Assembly (NCBI GenBank): GCA_964458335.1
Contig: CAYWIJ010000012.1
Location: 1 to 35,962 of the forward strand
Direction of reading: 5' to 3'
From: Aalborg-AAW-1 sp964458335
GTDB taxonomy: Bacteria > Patescibacteriota > Gracilibacteria > Absconditabacterales > Absconditicoccaceae
Length of the DNA: 35,962 nt
Under the pieces are notes generated by a model, which was given only the letters and a program-made list of their open reading frames with translations, was not told the DNA's origin and searched no databases. The position numbers were made by a program, and so were the translations under genes. Below are positions 1 to 9,328 of this stretch, one piece after another; within the stretch, counting starts at the first letter, position 1, and each line of letters opens with the position of its first letter.

Positions 1-1
1 A

Positions 2-103
2 GGACATGCTGAAAATCTTTTGCATAAAGCTTGGGATGTAATCTGCGTAGGACATGCAGAGAATTCTCGTAATATTGTGGTAGATTTTGTGAATTTGAAA
101 TAA
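2..103 (+). CDS. C-terminal end of an unidentified protein (partial)
   Basis: An open frame enters from the left edge and ends at TAA 101-103. The 33 visible residues begin GHAENLLHKAWD and end VVDFVNLK. The frame contains no TGA. I do not recognise the family; the alternating hydrophobic pattern (DVICVGHAENSRNIVVDF) suits the last strand and helix of an alpha/beta domain, but that is only an impression. The rest of the gene lies outside the window. Confidence 0.45.
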   Translation, partial: GHAENLLHKAWDVICVGHAENSRNIVVDFVNLK

Positions 104-156
104 AAGAAATTGTTTTCTCATTGTAAATCTCTCTACTTTATTAGGTAAGGGGATTT

Positions 157-179
157 TTCTTATCTTGAAATGATAAGAA
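157..179. other. 8-bp perfect hairpin upstream of the FMN reductase
   Basis: TTCTTATC (157-164) and GATAAGAA (172-179) form a perfect stem with a 7-base loop. Neither strand has a clean T-run behind it, so I do not call it a terminator. The 3' arm overlaps a weak promoter candidate (TTGAAA 165-170, TATACC 187-192) for the next gene, so it could be an operator. Its role is unknown. Confidence 0.25.
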
Positions 180-219
180 GATTATGTATACCCTATATAT
201 TTATATATGTATGAGAAAC

Positions 220-759
220 ATGAAAACTATAGCAGTACTTGTTGGGAGTTTGAGGAATTGATCGTGGAGTAAAAAAATAGCTCATGAACTTCAGCGTTTA
301 GCTTCTGAAGATATTGATCTTCAGATGGTGGAAATTGGCGATGTACCACTGTATAATGAAGATTTAGAATCTGTAGTACCTGCGGCATGGACGCGTTTGA
401 GAACACAGATTCGTAATGCAGATGCTTTTTTGTTTGTCACGCCAGAGTATAATAGATCTATGCCTGGAGGTCTCAAGAATGCAATCGATGTAGCATCGCG
501 TCCTCGTGAAGAGAATGGACGAAGTGGTAAATCTGGTGCAGTAATTAGTGTTTCACCCAGTAATTTGGGTGGATTTGGGGCGAATCAATCTGTAAGACAA
601 GTAGCTGCAGTACTTAATATTGCTCTCATGCCACAACCAGAATGATTTTATCATCAGATTATGACATGGTTTGATGAGGATGGTATGATCACCGCATCAT
701 GACAAGAGCATCTGACTAAGTTTCTTATTGCCTATGAGCAGTGGATCAATAAAAGTTAA
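220..759 (+). CDS. NADPH-dependent FMN reductase family protein
   Basis: This flavodoxin-fold oxidoreductase family reduces FMN, or quinones and azo compounds, with NAD(P)H in the cytoplasm. The 179 residues begin MKTIAVLVGSLRNGSWSKK, where GSLRNGS is the phosphate-binding loop of the family. The middle carries PEYNRSMPGGLKNAID, the other family hallmark (PEYN followed by a Gly-rich turn and LKNAID). Length matches typical members at about 180 residues. TGA codons at 259, 643 and 700 are read as glycine; the first falls inside the phosphate loop. An in-frame ATG at 211 would add three residues. The gene stands alone, and its 3' end overlaps the end of a minus-strand GH30 remnant. The physiological substrate cannot be told from sequence. 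Confidence 0.85.
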
Positions 760-1046
760 TTAATTTGTACTAAAAAATCCTCTGAACAGGCGTCATACAC
801 CACTGCACTTGCATCAGTGATTGCTCACCCAATACCGATAATCTCATGTCTCACACTACTGGGATTTACAAAAAGATAATTCTCTGACTCCTGGATGTTG
901 TGTAGCTTGTGAGAGGAGGTCGTGGTATGAAAGAACGGTGTCTTGAGATCTGGGGTGGTAGTATAGCTATGTGCTTTCATAACATTGGAGAACGGTAAAA
1001 TCATCAAAAGTATAAAAAAAGAAACCTTGAAAACAAGATAGAACAT
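756..1046 (-). pseudogene. N-terminal remnant of a secreted GH30 (glucosylceramidase-like) glycosidase
   Basis: The minus-strand frame starts at ATG 1046 with a hydrophobic signal peptide (MFYLVFKVSFFILLMILPF) and ends at TAA 758-756 after 96 residues. It reads through one TGA at 825-827. Residues 28-85 resemble the start of GH30 enzymes: a TTPD segment, then a strand ending in FVNPSSVRHEIIGIGGAITD with the family GFGGAxTDA turn, where one of the two glycines is the TGA. Real GH30 enzymes have about 450 residues or more with a TIM barrel and two catalytic glutamates; none of that follows, because the frame runs into the convergent FMN reductase gene. I infer a decayed, 3'-truncated gene. A short expressed secreted peptide cannot be excluded. 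Confidence 0.6.
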
Positions 1047-1107
1047 TTCTGTGTGATGATATTTTTATATCGGTCAGTTATTCTCACTTTTGATTTTCTA
1101 TTTATTA

Positions 1108-1136
1108 TTGACTTTATGGTTTATTTTATATATAAG
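1108..1136 (+). promoter_or_regulatory. Sigma-70-type promoter of the small acidic protein gene
   Basis: TTGACT at 1108-1113 and TATAAG at 1131-1136 are separated by 17 bases. Transcription would start near 1143, leaving a leader of about 23 bases before ATG 1166. The A-rich leader has no Shine-Dalgarno sequence. Confidence 0.55.
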
Positions 1137-1165
1137 TATCTCCTAACCACTAAAACAAAAGAACA

Positions 1166-1387
1166 ATGAAATTACCTAAATTTTTACTTGCCGACAACAG
1201 TGCATTCCCTGATGATCTGTTTGTCCTACATACCGAACATCCACGGTTCATCCTGAATGTAGAATTAGAAAACATTGAATGGATCGATGATCTGGAAGAA
1301 GAAGATGCAAACCAGGCTACCGAATTGGTAGGATCTGCATTCCGATGGTGTGATAACGAATTGAAATCCTATAGCACCGAAAAGTAA
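1166..1387 (+). CDS. Small acidic protein of unknown function
   Basis: This 73-residue protein starts MKLPKFLLADNSAFPDDLF and ends at TAA. The middle is strongly acidic (WIDDLEEEDANQATE). No signal peptide, membrane segment or known motif is visible, and there is no TGA codon. It is a self-contained transcription unit: a good promoter lies directly upstream and a strong intrinsic terminator (1398-1430) directly downstream, so it is probably transcribed independently and perhaps abundantly. The pattern IxWIDDLEEED followed by a C-terminal helix might suit a small binding protein, but I do not recognise a family. Confidence 0.6.
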   Translation: MKLPKFLLADNSAFPDDLFVLHTEHPRFILNVELENIEWIDDLEEEDANQATELVGSAFRWCDNELKSYSTEK

Positions 1388-1397
1388 CCCTTATAAC

Positions 1398-1430
1398 CTC
1401 CTATACTCTATGTAGTAGAGGAGTTTTTTT
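1398..1430 (+). terminator. Intrinsic terminator after the small acidic protein
   Basis: CTCCTATAC (1398-1406) pairs with GTAGAGGAG (1415-1423) with one internal mismatch and an 8-base loop. Seven T residues follow at 1424-1430. Confidence 0.8.
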
Positions 1431-1733
1431 GTGAAAAAAACTTTAGTTTGAATAGATTATATTGTCAGAATTGTTCGTAAGAATTTCCAGAATTTTGTGT
1501 GCGAGCACAGCTCATTTACTATTCGTCAAGCTTGTGAGGTCTTGTGGCGACATAGGAAGGATCATAATCTGCTGGATTTCATGTTTTCTATCTTCTTCCA
1601 TGGCTTCTCGATAAGCCATATTTGCATATCAGACATAGGATTTACTATCCGAGATACCGTTGTAGAGGATGATGAATTCGTGATTATTCATGGCTATTTC
1701 AGGATATTGGATAAAGAATTGTTCCTACTATAG
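1431..1733 (+). CDS. Doubtful hypothetical protein
   Basis: An open frame of about 100 codons runs to TAG 1731-1733. It could start at GTG 1431, reading one TGA at 1449 as Gly, or at GTG 1497. The stretch VVEDDEFVIIHGYFRILDKELFLL looks protein-like and the N-terminal half is rich in His and Cys. There is no ATG start, ribosome binding site or recognised motif, and the frame begins directly on the T-run of the preceding terminator. It may be spurious or a decayed gene. Confidence 0.25.
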
Positions 1734-1921
1734 CATTCTGATTTGGAGATATCAAGAGGAAGAATGTTTATTTATATCTATATGTATAATAATTTGTAGT
1801 GATGAGGAAAAGAACAAAAAATAAACTTGAACTTGAAATAGAATAATAATTTGTTATTCTCTAAGAAGTAGATAATCTGTTTGTTTATATAAATCTTTCT
1901 TTAAGATAAACATCATTCTTA

Positions 1922-4900
1922 ATGCTATATAAAGACTTATTACAAGTATTATGATTTTTACCTAAGGAGAATGCTAAGGATATTTTTATAAAAAAATATT
2001 CTAATATAGATAATTATGCTATAGAAGTTGATTTTGAAAAACAAATCATCAATTATGGCAACAAAATAAAATCAGAAAGCAAGACGACTTCTAATCTTTC
2101 TCAACCTGAAAATTTCGTTGTTTTAGAATGTGTCAATCGTTTGCTTGAAACAGGGTATGAACCCGAAAGTGTTATACTCGAACCAACTTGGAAACTCGGA
2201 CATCAGGAAAAAGGAAGACTTGATATTTTGGTAAAAAAGGACAGCAAGGCTTACCTGATGATTGAATGTAAAACATTCGGTAAAGAATACAACAAAGAAT
2301 TAAAAAACCTGCACAAAGATGGAGGACAGCTTTTTTCTTATTTTCAGCAGGATAAGAATGCTGAAATTCTGATGTTATATACTTCTGAATTAAGAGGAAA
2401 TGATATTGTTTTTCAGAATGAAATCGTAAAGATTGAAGAAGAATATAAACTTACAGCAACTGTAAAGGACTTTTATGAAAAACGGAATAAATTAACCAAA
2501 AATAATGGAGTTTGGGAAAACCCACCATATAACTTTAAACCTAAAGCCTTAACAATTGACAATTTAATAGATATAAAACACGAGGACAGTAGTTTTATAT
2601 TCAATCGTTTTCTCGAGATATTAAGGCATAATGTTGTTTCTGACAAGCCAAATGCTTTCAATAAGATTTTCAATCTGTTTTTGTGTAAAATTTATGATGA
2701 AAAAGATAAAGAAAGAACAGATGAAGAATTAGAATTTCAATGGATCGAAGGAAAAGACAATGATATTTCCTTTCAGTTGCGTTTGACGGATTTGTACAAA
2801 AGTGGAATGGAAAACTTTTTGGAAAAAAAGGTAACTGATTTTTCTGATGAAGAGTTTGAACAACAATATGCTTCGTTATTTGTAGGAAATGATGATTTAA
2901 AAAAGAAATTTAAAGAGAACGTAATTTATAAACTTCGTTTGGAAAAAAACAATGAATTTGCCATTAAAGAAGTTTATGACGAAAAATCATTTAAAGAGAA
3001 TGCAAAAGTTGTAAAAGAGATTGTTCAGCTTTTGGAGAATTTCAAAATTCGTTATGCAAAAAAGCAACAATATTTATCTGATTTTTTCGAGTTACTCTTA
3101 ACAACAGGGTTAAAACAGGAATCAGGACAATTTTTTACTCCTGTTCCCATAGCTCAATTTGTGATTAAGAGTTTACCGATTGATACTTTAGTCAAAGATA
3201 AGCTGACCATTGCTAAAAAAGATGATTTACTGCCTTATATTATAGATTACGCAGCTGGAAGTGGGCATTTTCTTACAGAAAGTATGCACGAAATTCAACA
3301 TTTGTTGATGAATGAAACAGATGATTTGAAATTAAAAACCGAAGCAAAGTCATTTGTTGAATATGCAAAAGTCAGACATTTTGATTGGGCTGAAAAATAT
3401 GTGTACGGAGTAGAAAAAGATTATCGTTTGGTAAAAGTTGGAAAGGTTGGTTGCTATCTTCACGGAGACGGATTGGCTAATGTTATCCATTCGGACGGAT
3501 TAGCAAATTTCAAACACAAAGACTACAAAGAGAAATTAAAGATTACGGATAAAGATTTTCCGAAAGAGAACAAACAATTTGAGATAATCGTTTCAAATCC
3601 TCCGTATTCGGTTTCGGCTTTTAAAAGTGCTTCGATAGATTATTACAACCAAAACGATTTTGATTTATACGACAGCCTTACAGACAATAGTTCCGAAATA
3701 GAAACTTTATTTATTGAAAGAACGAAACAACTTCTTAAAGACGGAGGAGTTGCAGGAATTATTTTACCGAGCTCTATTTTGAGTAACTCGGGAATTTATA
3801 CAAAAGCTCGTGAAATCATTTTGCAGTATTTTGAAATCATCGGAATTACCGAATTGGGAAGTAATACGTTTATGGCTACAGGAACTAATACGGTAACACT
3901 TTTCCTTAGAAGAAGAAAAAATTATGAAAGCATTAATTTAAAAAATGCAGTTGAAAGATTCTTTACTGCTTTTACAGATGTTACATTAAACGGAATCGAA
4001 AAACCCGTTTCTAAATATGTTCATCACGTTTGGGAAGGATTGTCTTTTGACGATTATGTTTCTTTGGTAAAAAAACAGCCCAACGAAAAAATTGAACAGC
4101 ACGAAATTTACAAAGAATACCGTAAAAAATTAAAAACCAAAAACGAAGATGATTTTTGGAAACAGTTTTTAGAACGAGAAACAGAAAAACTGTTTTACTT
4201 CATTTTAGCGTATCCTCAAAAAGTTGTGGTTGTAAAAAGCGGACAAAAAGACGAAGAAAAACGCTTTTTGGGTTATGAGTTTTCCAATCGCAGAGGAAGT
4301 GAGGGAATACACCCGATACAAAGAGGAAAAAGCATCGCAGAATGCACCAAACTTTTTGATGAAAACAGTTTTAAAAATGAAGAAAAAGCAAGCACTTATA
4401 TTTACAAAGCATTTCAGGGAGATTTTGATTTTGAAATTCATGAAAGTCTGCAAAACAATATTTCAAGACACGATTTAGTGGATATGCTCACTTTTGACCG
4501 TGTAGAATTTGAAAAGAATATTTCTACTTCGGTTAAAAAAAAAGTAAAAACTCAAAGTAAGTGGAATAGTGCTGAAATAGGAGAAATTCTTTTTGAGCAA
4601 CCAAAATCTAAAATTAAAGTCGGTACAGCAAAAGACCTTGCAGATGGAAAGTATAGTTTCTTCACAAGTGGAGAAACCATATTAAAACATAATGAATACT
4701 TGGTAGATTCTGAGAATATTTTTCTTTCAACAGGTGGAAATGCCATTGTTAAATTTTATAATGGAAAAGCGTCATATTCAACTGATACTTTTGTTGTGAA
4801 AAGTAATAATGAAACTAAAGCTAAAACAAAGTATCTCTTTTACTTTCTTGAAAGTATCGTTTCAATAATTGATGAATTTTATTTCAAAGGAGTTGGGTTA

Positions 4901-5581
4901 AGACATTTGCAAAAGCCTGATTTTAGAAAAATAAAAATCCCACTTCCACCATTAGATATTCAGCAAAAAATCGTTTCTGAAATTGAGATTTTGGAGAAGA
5001 AAGAGGAAAAAACTAAAGAGGAAGTTGAGGAGTTGAGAGAAGAAATATCAAAAACGTTCAATTCAGCAAAAACACTAACAAAAAAATTACTTAGTGAAGT
5101 TTGTGAAATGAAAGCGGGAGATTTTGTAAAAGTGGGAGATATTAGCAAAGAACAACAAGCAAATTTATTTCCCTGTTACGGAGGAAATGGATTAAGAGGA
5201 TTTGTTAAGACTTCTACACACGAAGGAAAATACTCATTAGTTGGAAGACAAGGAGCATTGTGTGGGAATGTTCATTTAGTTAATGGCAAATTTCACGCAA
5301 CAGAACACGCTCTTGTTGTTACTCCAAAATCTGATATTGATACAGTTTGGTTATTTCATAAATTAACTTTTATGAATTTGAATCAATATGCAACAGGAAC
5401 AGCACAGCCTGGACTTTCAGTTATGAATTTATATCCAATCGAAGTTTCTGTTCCACCACTTTCTGAACAGCAAAAAATAGTTTCTGAAATCGAAAAAATT
5501 GAAGCACAAATAAGTGCTTTAGAATCTGAAATTGCAGAAATACCAAAACAAAAAGAAGCTATTTTAAAGAAATACCTATAA
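1922..5581 (+). CDS. Single-chain restriction-modification-specificity enzyme (AloI-like type IIG/IIB)
   Basis: A 1219-residue polypeptide appears to combine nuclease, adenine methyltransferase and DNA-recognition domains. The N-terminal part has a PD-(D/E)xK-type site in GRLDILVKK ... LMIECK (D101, E115, K117), as in HsdR-like nuclease domains. The N6-adenine methyltransferase follows with SGQFFTP (from S401), SAM-binding motif I DYAAGSGHF (from D442) and catalytic NPPY (N559-Y562). Two type I S-like target-recognition domains close the protein, each ending in PPL..QQKIVSEIE followed by a coiled coil (first near residue 1014, second near the C-terminus). RM.AloI-type enzymes share this R-M-S order and size and cut on both sides of a split site. 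The start at ATG 1922 is chosen because the frame is open there through one TGA (1952). No separate hsdR, hsdM or hsdS is nearby. One TGA in 1219 codons and Bacteroidetes-like codon use suggest recent transfer. Confidence 0.85.
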
Positions 5582-5609
5582 ATGGTTACTGGTTGATATT
5601 AATTTCCCC

Positions 5610-5637
5610 TTGCATTCTCTCCCAAAATCCCTATATT
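5610..5637 (+). promoter_or_regulatory. Promoter of the rplJ-rplL transcription unit
   Basis: TTGCAT at 5610-5615 and TATATT at 5632-5637 are separated by 16 bases. The start site would be near 5644, just before the structured leader. The match is moderate; the position upstream of the L10 leader supports it. Confidence 0.4.
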
Positions 5638-5656
5638 CACTCTGATACATTCCCAA

Positions 5657-5718
5657 AACAGTAGGTGGGACTCCGTCCTCTAATTGTGTGAAATACCACT
5701 GCCTACCTAGGAACTGTT
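5657..5718 (+). ncRNA. Ribosomal protein L10 leader
   Basis: The outer arms AACAGT (5657-5662) and ACTGTT (5713-5718) enclose GTAGG (5661-5665) paired with CCTAC and a small GGAC/GTCC hairpin. The sequences ACAGTAGGTG and GCCTACCTAGGAACTGT match what I recall of the L10 leader, the binding site where the L10-L7/L12 complex represses its own operon. It lies about 115 bases upstream of rplJ, as expected. Confidence 0.6.
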
Positions 5719-5788
5719 ACATACAACTCGGTCAGATAATCTCTCTTTTGAGATATATTCTGTCGCGCTTAATTGTACAATTTCGTGG

Positions 5789-5817
5789 AATGCTGTCTGA
5801 ACAACAGTATTTTTTAT
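5789..5817 (+). terminator. Attenuator hairpin in the rplJ leader
   Basis: AATGCTGT (5789-5796) pairs with ACAGTATT (5804-5811, with one G-U), with a 7-base loop and then a T-rich tract just before rplJ ATG 5835. The segment AACAGT at 5803-5808 overlaps the 3' arm and is identical to the 5' outer arm of the L10 leader. The leader's 3' arm (5713-5718) could therefore pair with either, giving an attenuation switch. Confidence 0.55.
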
Positions 5818-5834
5818 TCTTTATCTCGTGTCAT

Positions 5835-6350
5835 ATGGCACTTACTAGACAACAAAAACAAGAACTCATCAGCCAATATGCTGATATGTTATCTTCTGGT
5901 AAGGATGTCGTTCTTATTGAGCAATCTGGATTGCCAGTAGATGCAGTGATCTCTTTCAAAAAAGAACTTGCTGTCAGTGCTGCTAACTCTAGAATCGTTA
6001 AGAAAAGACTTCTTCTTCAAACTGCTGAAAAAAACGGTAAAGAAGCTGTAGATTTGGGAACTCTGAAAGGATCTCTCTTAGCTATGGAATTGGATAACGA
6101 AGATTTCGCTCCATTGAAGACTATCGTGAAGATGAACAAAGCTTTCAAGAAGGCTGGTAAGCAATATTCTTATTCGTTCCTTGGGTGATGGTATGGAAAT
6201 GTTTGGAAAGATGCTACTGCAGTATCAGAACTTGCTAATATCCCATCAAAAGAAGAATTGGTTGGAAAATTCTTGTATCTTTTGAAATATCCTGTACAGG
6301 CTACAGCAGGAGTGTTGGATCAAATCGCAAAGAAAAAAGAAAAAGCATAA
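5835..6350 (+). CDS. rplJ: Ribosomal protein L10 (uL10)
   Basis: L10 anchors the L7/L12 stalk on the large subunit and recruits translational GTPases. The 171-residue sequence begins MALTRQQKQELISQYADML and has the family features: VVLIEQSGLPVDAV strand-turn, the basic RIVKKRLLL helix, and a C-terminal half ending AGVLDQIAKKKEKA. One TGA at 6186-6188 encodes Gly in SYSFLGGWYGNV. Start 5835 is chosen because it follows the attenuator; the frame is open further upstream, but that region is the structured leader. No Shine-Dalgarno sequence is seen. Its neighbour is rplL, the usual partner, 80 bases downstream. Expression is probably autoregulated through the leader at 5657-5817. Confidence 0.93.
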
Positions 6351-6430
6351 TAAAATTTTGAATGTTGAATTCTTAATTTTAAATTACTAATTGTTATTAA
6401 GTTGTTTTAATTTATTATATTACTTATCTA

Positions 6431-6817
6431 ATGGAATTAACTACAAACGCTCAAAAAGTATTTGACCTTGTAAAAGATCTTACAGCTGTTGAATTGGCTG
6501 CGCTTGTTAAAGCTCTTGAAGAAGAATTTGGAGTAACTGCTGCTTCTATGGTGGTTGCGGGAGGAGCTGCTGCAGCTGGTGATGATGATGCAGGAGGAAC
6601 TGCTAAAGATGCATTTGATGTTGAACTTACTGAAGTTGGACAACAAAAGATTGCTGTAATTAAAGTTGTGAAAGAATTGCTTGGAGTTTCCCTTCCAGAA
6701 GCAAAAGAAATGGTTGAAAAAGCACCAGTTATCGTGAAAGCTGGAGTGAAAGGTGATGAAGCTGAATCATTCAAAATTAAGCTTTCAGATGCTGGAGCTA
6801 CTGTGACTCTTAAATAA
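6431..6817 (+). CDS. rplL: Ribosomal protein L7/L12 (bL12)
   Basis: The stalk protein that binds EF-Tu and EF-G and stimulates their GTPase. The 128-residue sequence has the N-terminal dimerisation helices (LVKDLTAVELAALVKALEEE), a flexible Ala/Gly-rich hinge (GGAAAAGDDDAGGTA) and the canonical C-terminal domain with KIAVIKVVKELLGVSLPEAK and VEKAPVIVKAGV. There is no TGA, since all glycines use GGN, typical of highly expressed genes here. It lies in the usual rplJ-rplL order. Confidence 0.97.
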   Translation: MELTTNAQKVFDLVKDLTAVELAALVKALEEEFGVTAASMVVAGGAAAAGDDDAGGTAKDAFDVELTEVGQQKIAVIKVVKELLGVSLPEAKEMVEKAPVIVKAGVKGDEAESFKIKLSDAGATVTLK

Positions 6818-6844
6818 TTCTTTTATAACCTCTTTATGTTCTTG

Positions 6845-7504
6845 ATGGCATTTACAGTACAATGAATTGTAGACAATTTCGTCTACGTTGGTGGTGTCAA
6901 AAATACTTCAAGCCCAAAAACAAGAAAATTCTGGAAACAAGAGACTAACGGTACTGTTGTTCTTGATCCAGAAGTTCAACTTACGGCATTGAATGGTATT
7001 TATGTGACGGTTCAAGAAGCGAAGAAGAATAATCAAGAAATTGTTGTGGTTTGTCAAAAATCAGGACTTTCTGATGTGATCGCTTCATTGGCTGAAAAAT
7101 ATAACTTCCACTACCTTACTCACAAATTACCAGCAGGATTCTTGACAAACTTCGATACTCTTTTCTCTACGATCAAACAAATGAACGAAAAGAAGAAATT
7201 TATCGCAAGTGAGAGTTTTGCTAAACTTACAAAGAAGGAACAATCTATGAACAAGAGACACCTCGCTAAGATCGAAAAAATCTATGAAGGAGTAAAAAAT
7301 CTTTCAAGAAAACCAGAACTGGTGATCGTAGTAGATGGAACTATGCTTGATGGATTGGTTCATGAAATCGAAGTTTCTGATACACCTAGTGTGTTGCTTA
7401 CTTCTACTGATTTCCCAAAATGGTGGGATCGTGGGAATATGGCAGTAGTGAATCTTCATAACCAAAAATCACCTACTTATGTTCTTGAAACATTGTTTGC
7501 ATAA
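6845..7504 (+). CDS. rpsB: Ribosomal protein S2 (uS2)
   Basis: Small-subunit protein S2. The sequence (219 residues from ATG 6845) shows the S2 signature: FVYVGG near the N-terminus, then NPKTRKFWKQ-like basic residues, the Gly-containing PAGFLTNFDTLFSTIKQM segment, and a long coiled helix (LTKKEQSMNKRHLAKIEKIYEGV). The C-terminal part has PELVIVVDGTMLDGLVHEI. One TGA (6863) encodes Gly7. ATG 6836 is also in frame and would add three residues. It is followed by tsf two genes later, the classical rpsB-tsf pair, here interrupted by a small membrane protein. Confidence 0.93.
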
Positions 7505-7562
7505 TTTTCTTGTTTTCATATAAACAGAATAAGATTGTGTCATTTTACTTTGTAAAGGAACA

Positions 7563-7973
7563 ATGAACGAAGAAATCACCACACCAAATGTATATATCCC
7601 TTCAACAATAGAAAAGAAAAGAGCAATTACCTGACTCTTTTTTATGGGGATAGTTATGATGTTGGCGAAAGGACAGGAGTTGTCGGTCTTTGAAAGATAT
7701 TATCTCTCACTTTCACTTTCTCTGTGGACGTTAGGATTGATTATATTTTTCTCTGCGATTATTGTCTTTTTTGTGGCTACAGTACTAGGATATTTATTTG
7801 TTTTAGTGTTGTTGATATGGTTTGGTATTTGGGCATTCTCTATACAACAAGCTCGAGCAGGGGTATATAATCACTCATTTGTAGTGATGAAACTTTTAGT
7901 CTGACTTGGTGAGCGATTACTTTCACTATTTAGTGATGAAACGTCCACTCCGTCAGAACCACCTGTTTGATAA
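7563..7973 (+). CDS. Small polytopic membrane protein, unknown function
   Basis: The 136-residue protein starts MNEEITTPNVYIPSTIEKK with a hydrophilic N-terminus. Three hydrophobic segments follow: about residues 24-36, 47-66 and 71-92, the last ending LIWFGIWAFSIQQARAG. The C-terminus is short and polar. TGA codons at 7632, 7902 and 7968 encode Gly, the last as the final residue directly before TAA 7971. It resembles the small Tic20/DUF4870-type membrane proteins only in general layout. It sits between rpsB and tsf with gaps of about 60 and 30 bases, so it is probably co-transcribed with translation genes. Confidence 0.65.
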
Positions 7974-8005
7974 TAATAAAATTTTATTTATAAATCATAA
8001 TCAGT

Positions 8006-8797
8006 ATGAGTATCTCAATAGATATGATCAAACAATTAAGAGATCAGACGCTTGCTCCACTTGGTGACTGTAAAGAAGCTCTTGTTGAAGCAAATGGTGA
8101 TGTTGAACAAGCAAAAGAAATATTGAAAAAGAAAGGAGCTATCAAAGCGGACAAAAAATCAGATAGAGAAACAAATAATGGTATTGTAAGGTTTGTCGTC
8201 TCTGATGGAAATGTTGTTTGAGTGAAACTTCTTTGTGAAACAGATTTTGTATCGAGAAATGATGCCTTCAATGCTTTAGTTGATTCATTGATTGCTACAG
8301 TGGCTAAATATAGTGATGATGTAAATCCTGAATCTATTCCTGCGAATCTGATGGCTGAACTTGAGAAACTTGTAAAAGATCAAGCCGCAACTATTGGAGA
8401 AGCTATGAATATTGCGTATGTGTACAAGACTTCTGCAAATGCATATGCGTATAATCACGGTGGTTCGCTTTCATCTGTTGTTTTCTTTGATGGATCTGAT
8501 GATGAAGTAGCGAAAACTATTGCGCTTCAAGTAGCCGCTATGAATCCATTGTTTGTGTCACTTGATGATGTTCCTAGTGATCGTATTGCCCAACTTACTG
8601 CTGAATTTTCTGCTGATGAATCATTGGCTAATAAGCCAGAAAATATCAGAGAACAAATTGTGTCTGGTAAAGTACAAAAAGCAGTACAAGACGATATTCT
8701 TCTCGAACAAGTATCTATTAAAGATCAGTCTAAAAAAATCAAAGAATTACTTCCAGCTGGATTTATAGTGAAATCGTTCTTGAGAGTTGGTGTCTAA
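8006..8797 (+). CDS. tsf: Translation elongation factor Ts
   Basis: EF-Ts exchanges GDP for GTP on EF-Tu. The 263-residue sequence has the N-terminal UBA-like domain (SIDMIKQLRDQTLAPLGDCKEAL, with family L-R-x-x-T and D-C-K-x-A-L patterns) and the core motif CETDFVSRNDAF at residues 77-88, the part that contacts the EF-Tu magnesium site. The C-terminus has VSGKVQKAV and FLRVGV. One TGA at 8219-8221 encodes Gly72 in VVGVKLLCETDF, where the family has a conserved Gly. It follows rpsB closely. Confidence 0.94.
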
Positions 8798-8897
8798 GTT
8801 TATAAAAGTGTTTTCATAGATATTATTTAGTATAACTATTATAATGATAGTTTATGTCTATGATAGTATTTATTCTTTATTTCATTTTGTTTCTCTT

Positions 8898-9275
8898 ATG
8901 AAATCATACGAACTTGTTCTTGTCATTAAAGCATCATTGAATGCTGATGAAAAAACAGAGCTCCTTACGACTGTTGAAGATATTATTGGTAAAGATACAA
9001 TTAAACAAAAAGATGATATTGGAGTAGTAAAAGCTGCTTATATTCTTCAAGGGAAAAAAGATAATACACATATTCATCTTGTTTCTTACTATCTTCATAC
9101 TGATCCAGTAGCAATTAATGAATTTACAAAGAAATTTACTTTTGTAAAAGGATTGATTAGACATTTCTTCTATGCTATGGGAGCAAATGAAGAGTTTGTA
9201 ACTTATGCTGATATGCAAAAAAAACTTGAAAAAGTTCTTTCTGACAAAGAAGATAAAAAAGTTGCTAAAAAATAA
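8898..9275 (+). CDS. rpsF: Ribosomal protein S6 (bS6)
   Basis: S6 binds the 16S rRNA platform with S18. The 125-residue sequence MKSYELVLVIKASLNADEK has the typical first strand (xYELxxI) and continues with the helix and DIGVVKAAYILQGKKDNTHIHLVSYYL, the second and third strands. The C-terminus is Lys-rich. Start 8898 is chosen because homologs begin M-x-x-YE; upstream in-frame ATGs would add an unrelated hydrophobic stretch. There are no TGA codons. It pairs with rpsR 53 bases downstream, but the ssb gene usually between them is absent. Confidence 0.9.
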   Translation: MKSYELVLVIKASLNADEKTELLTTVEDIIGKDTIKQKDDIGVVKAAYILQGKKDNTHIHLVSYYLHTDPVAINEFTKKFTFVKGLIRHFFYAMGANEEFVTYADMQKKLEKVLSDKEDKKVAKK

Positions 9276-9328
9276 GGTATGACCTTATAATCACGTATCA
9301 TTTTATTTACTTTACTAAATCTTCAATT

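Noticed and set aside
5688..5834. N-terminal extension of rplJ
   Set aside because: The frame is open because of the leader, but the region folds into the L10 leader and attenuator, and homologs start at MALTRQQ.
6437..6774. Minus-strand open frames across rplL
   Set aside because: They are antisense shadows of the L7/L12 gene, whose sense translation is unmistakable.
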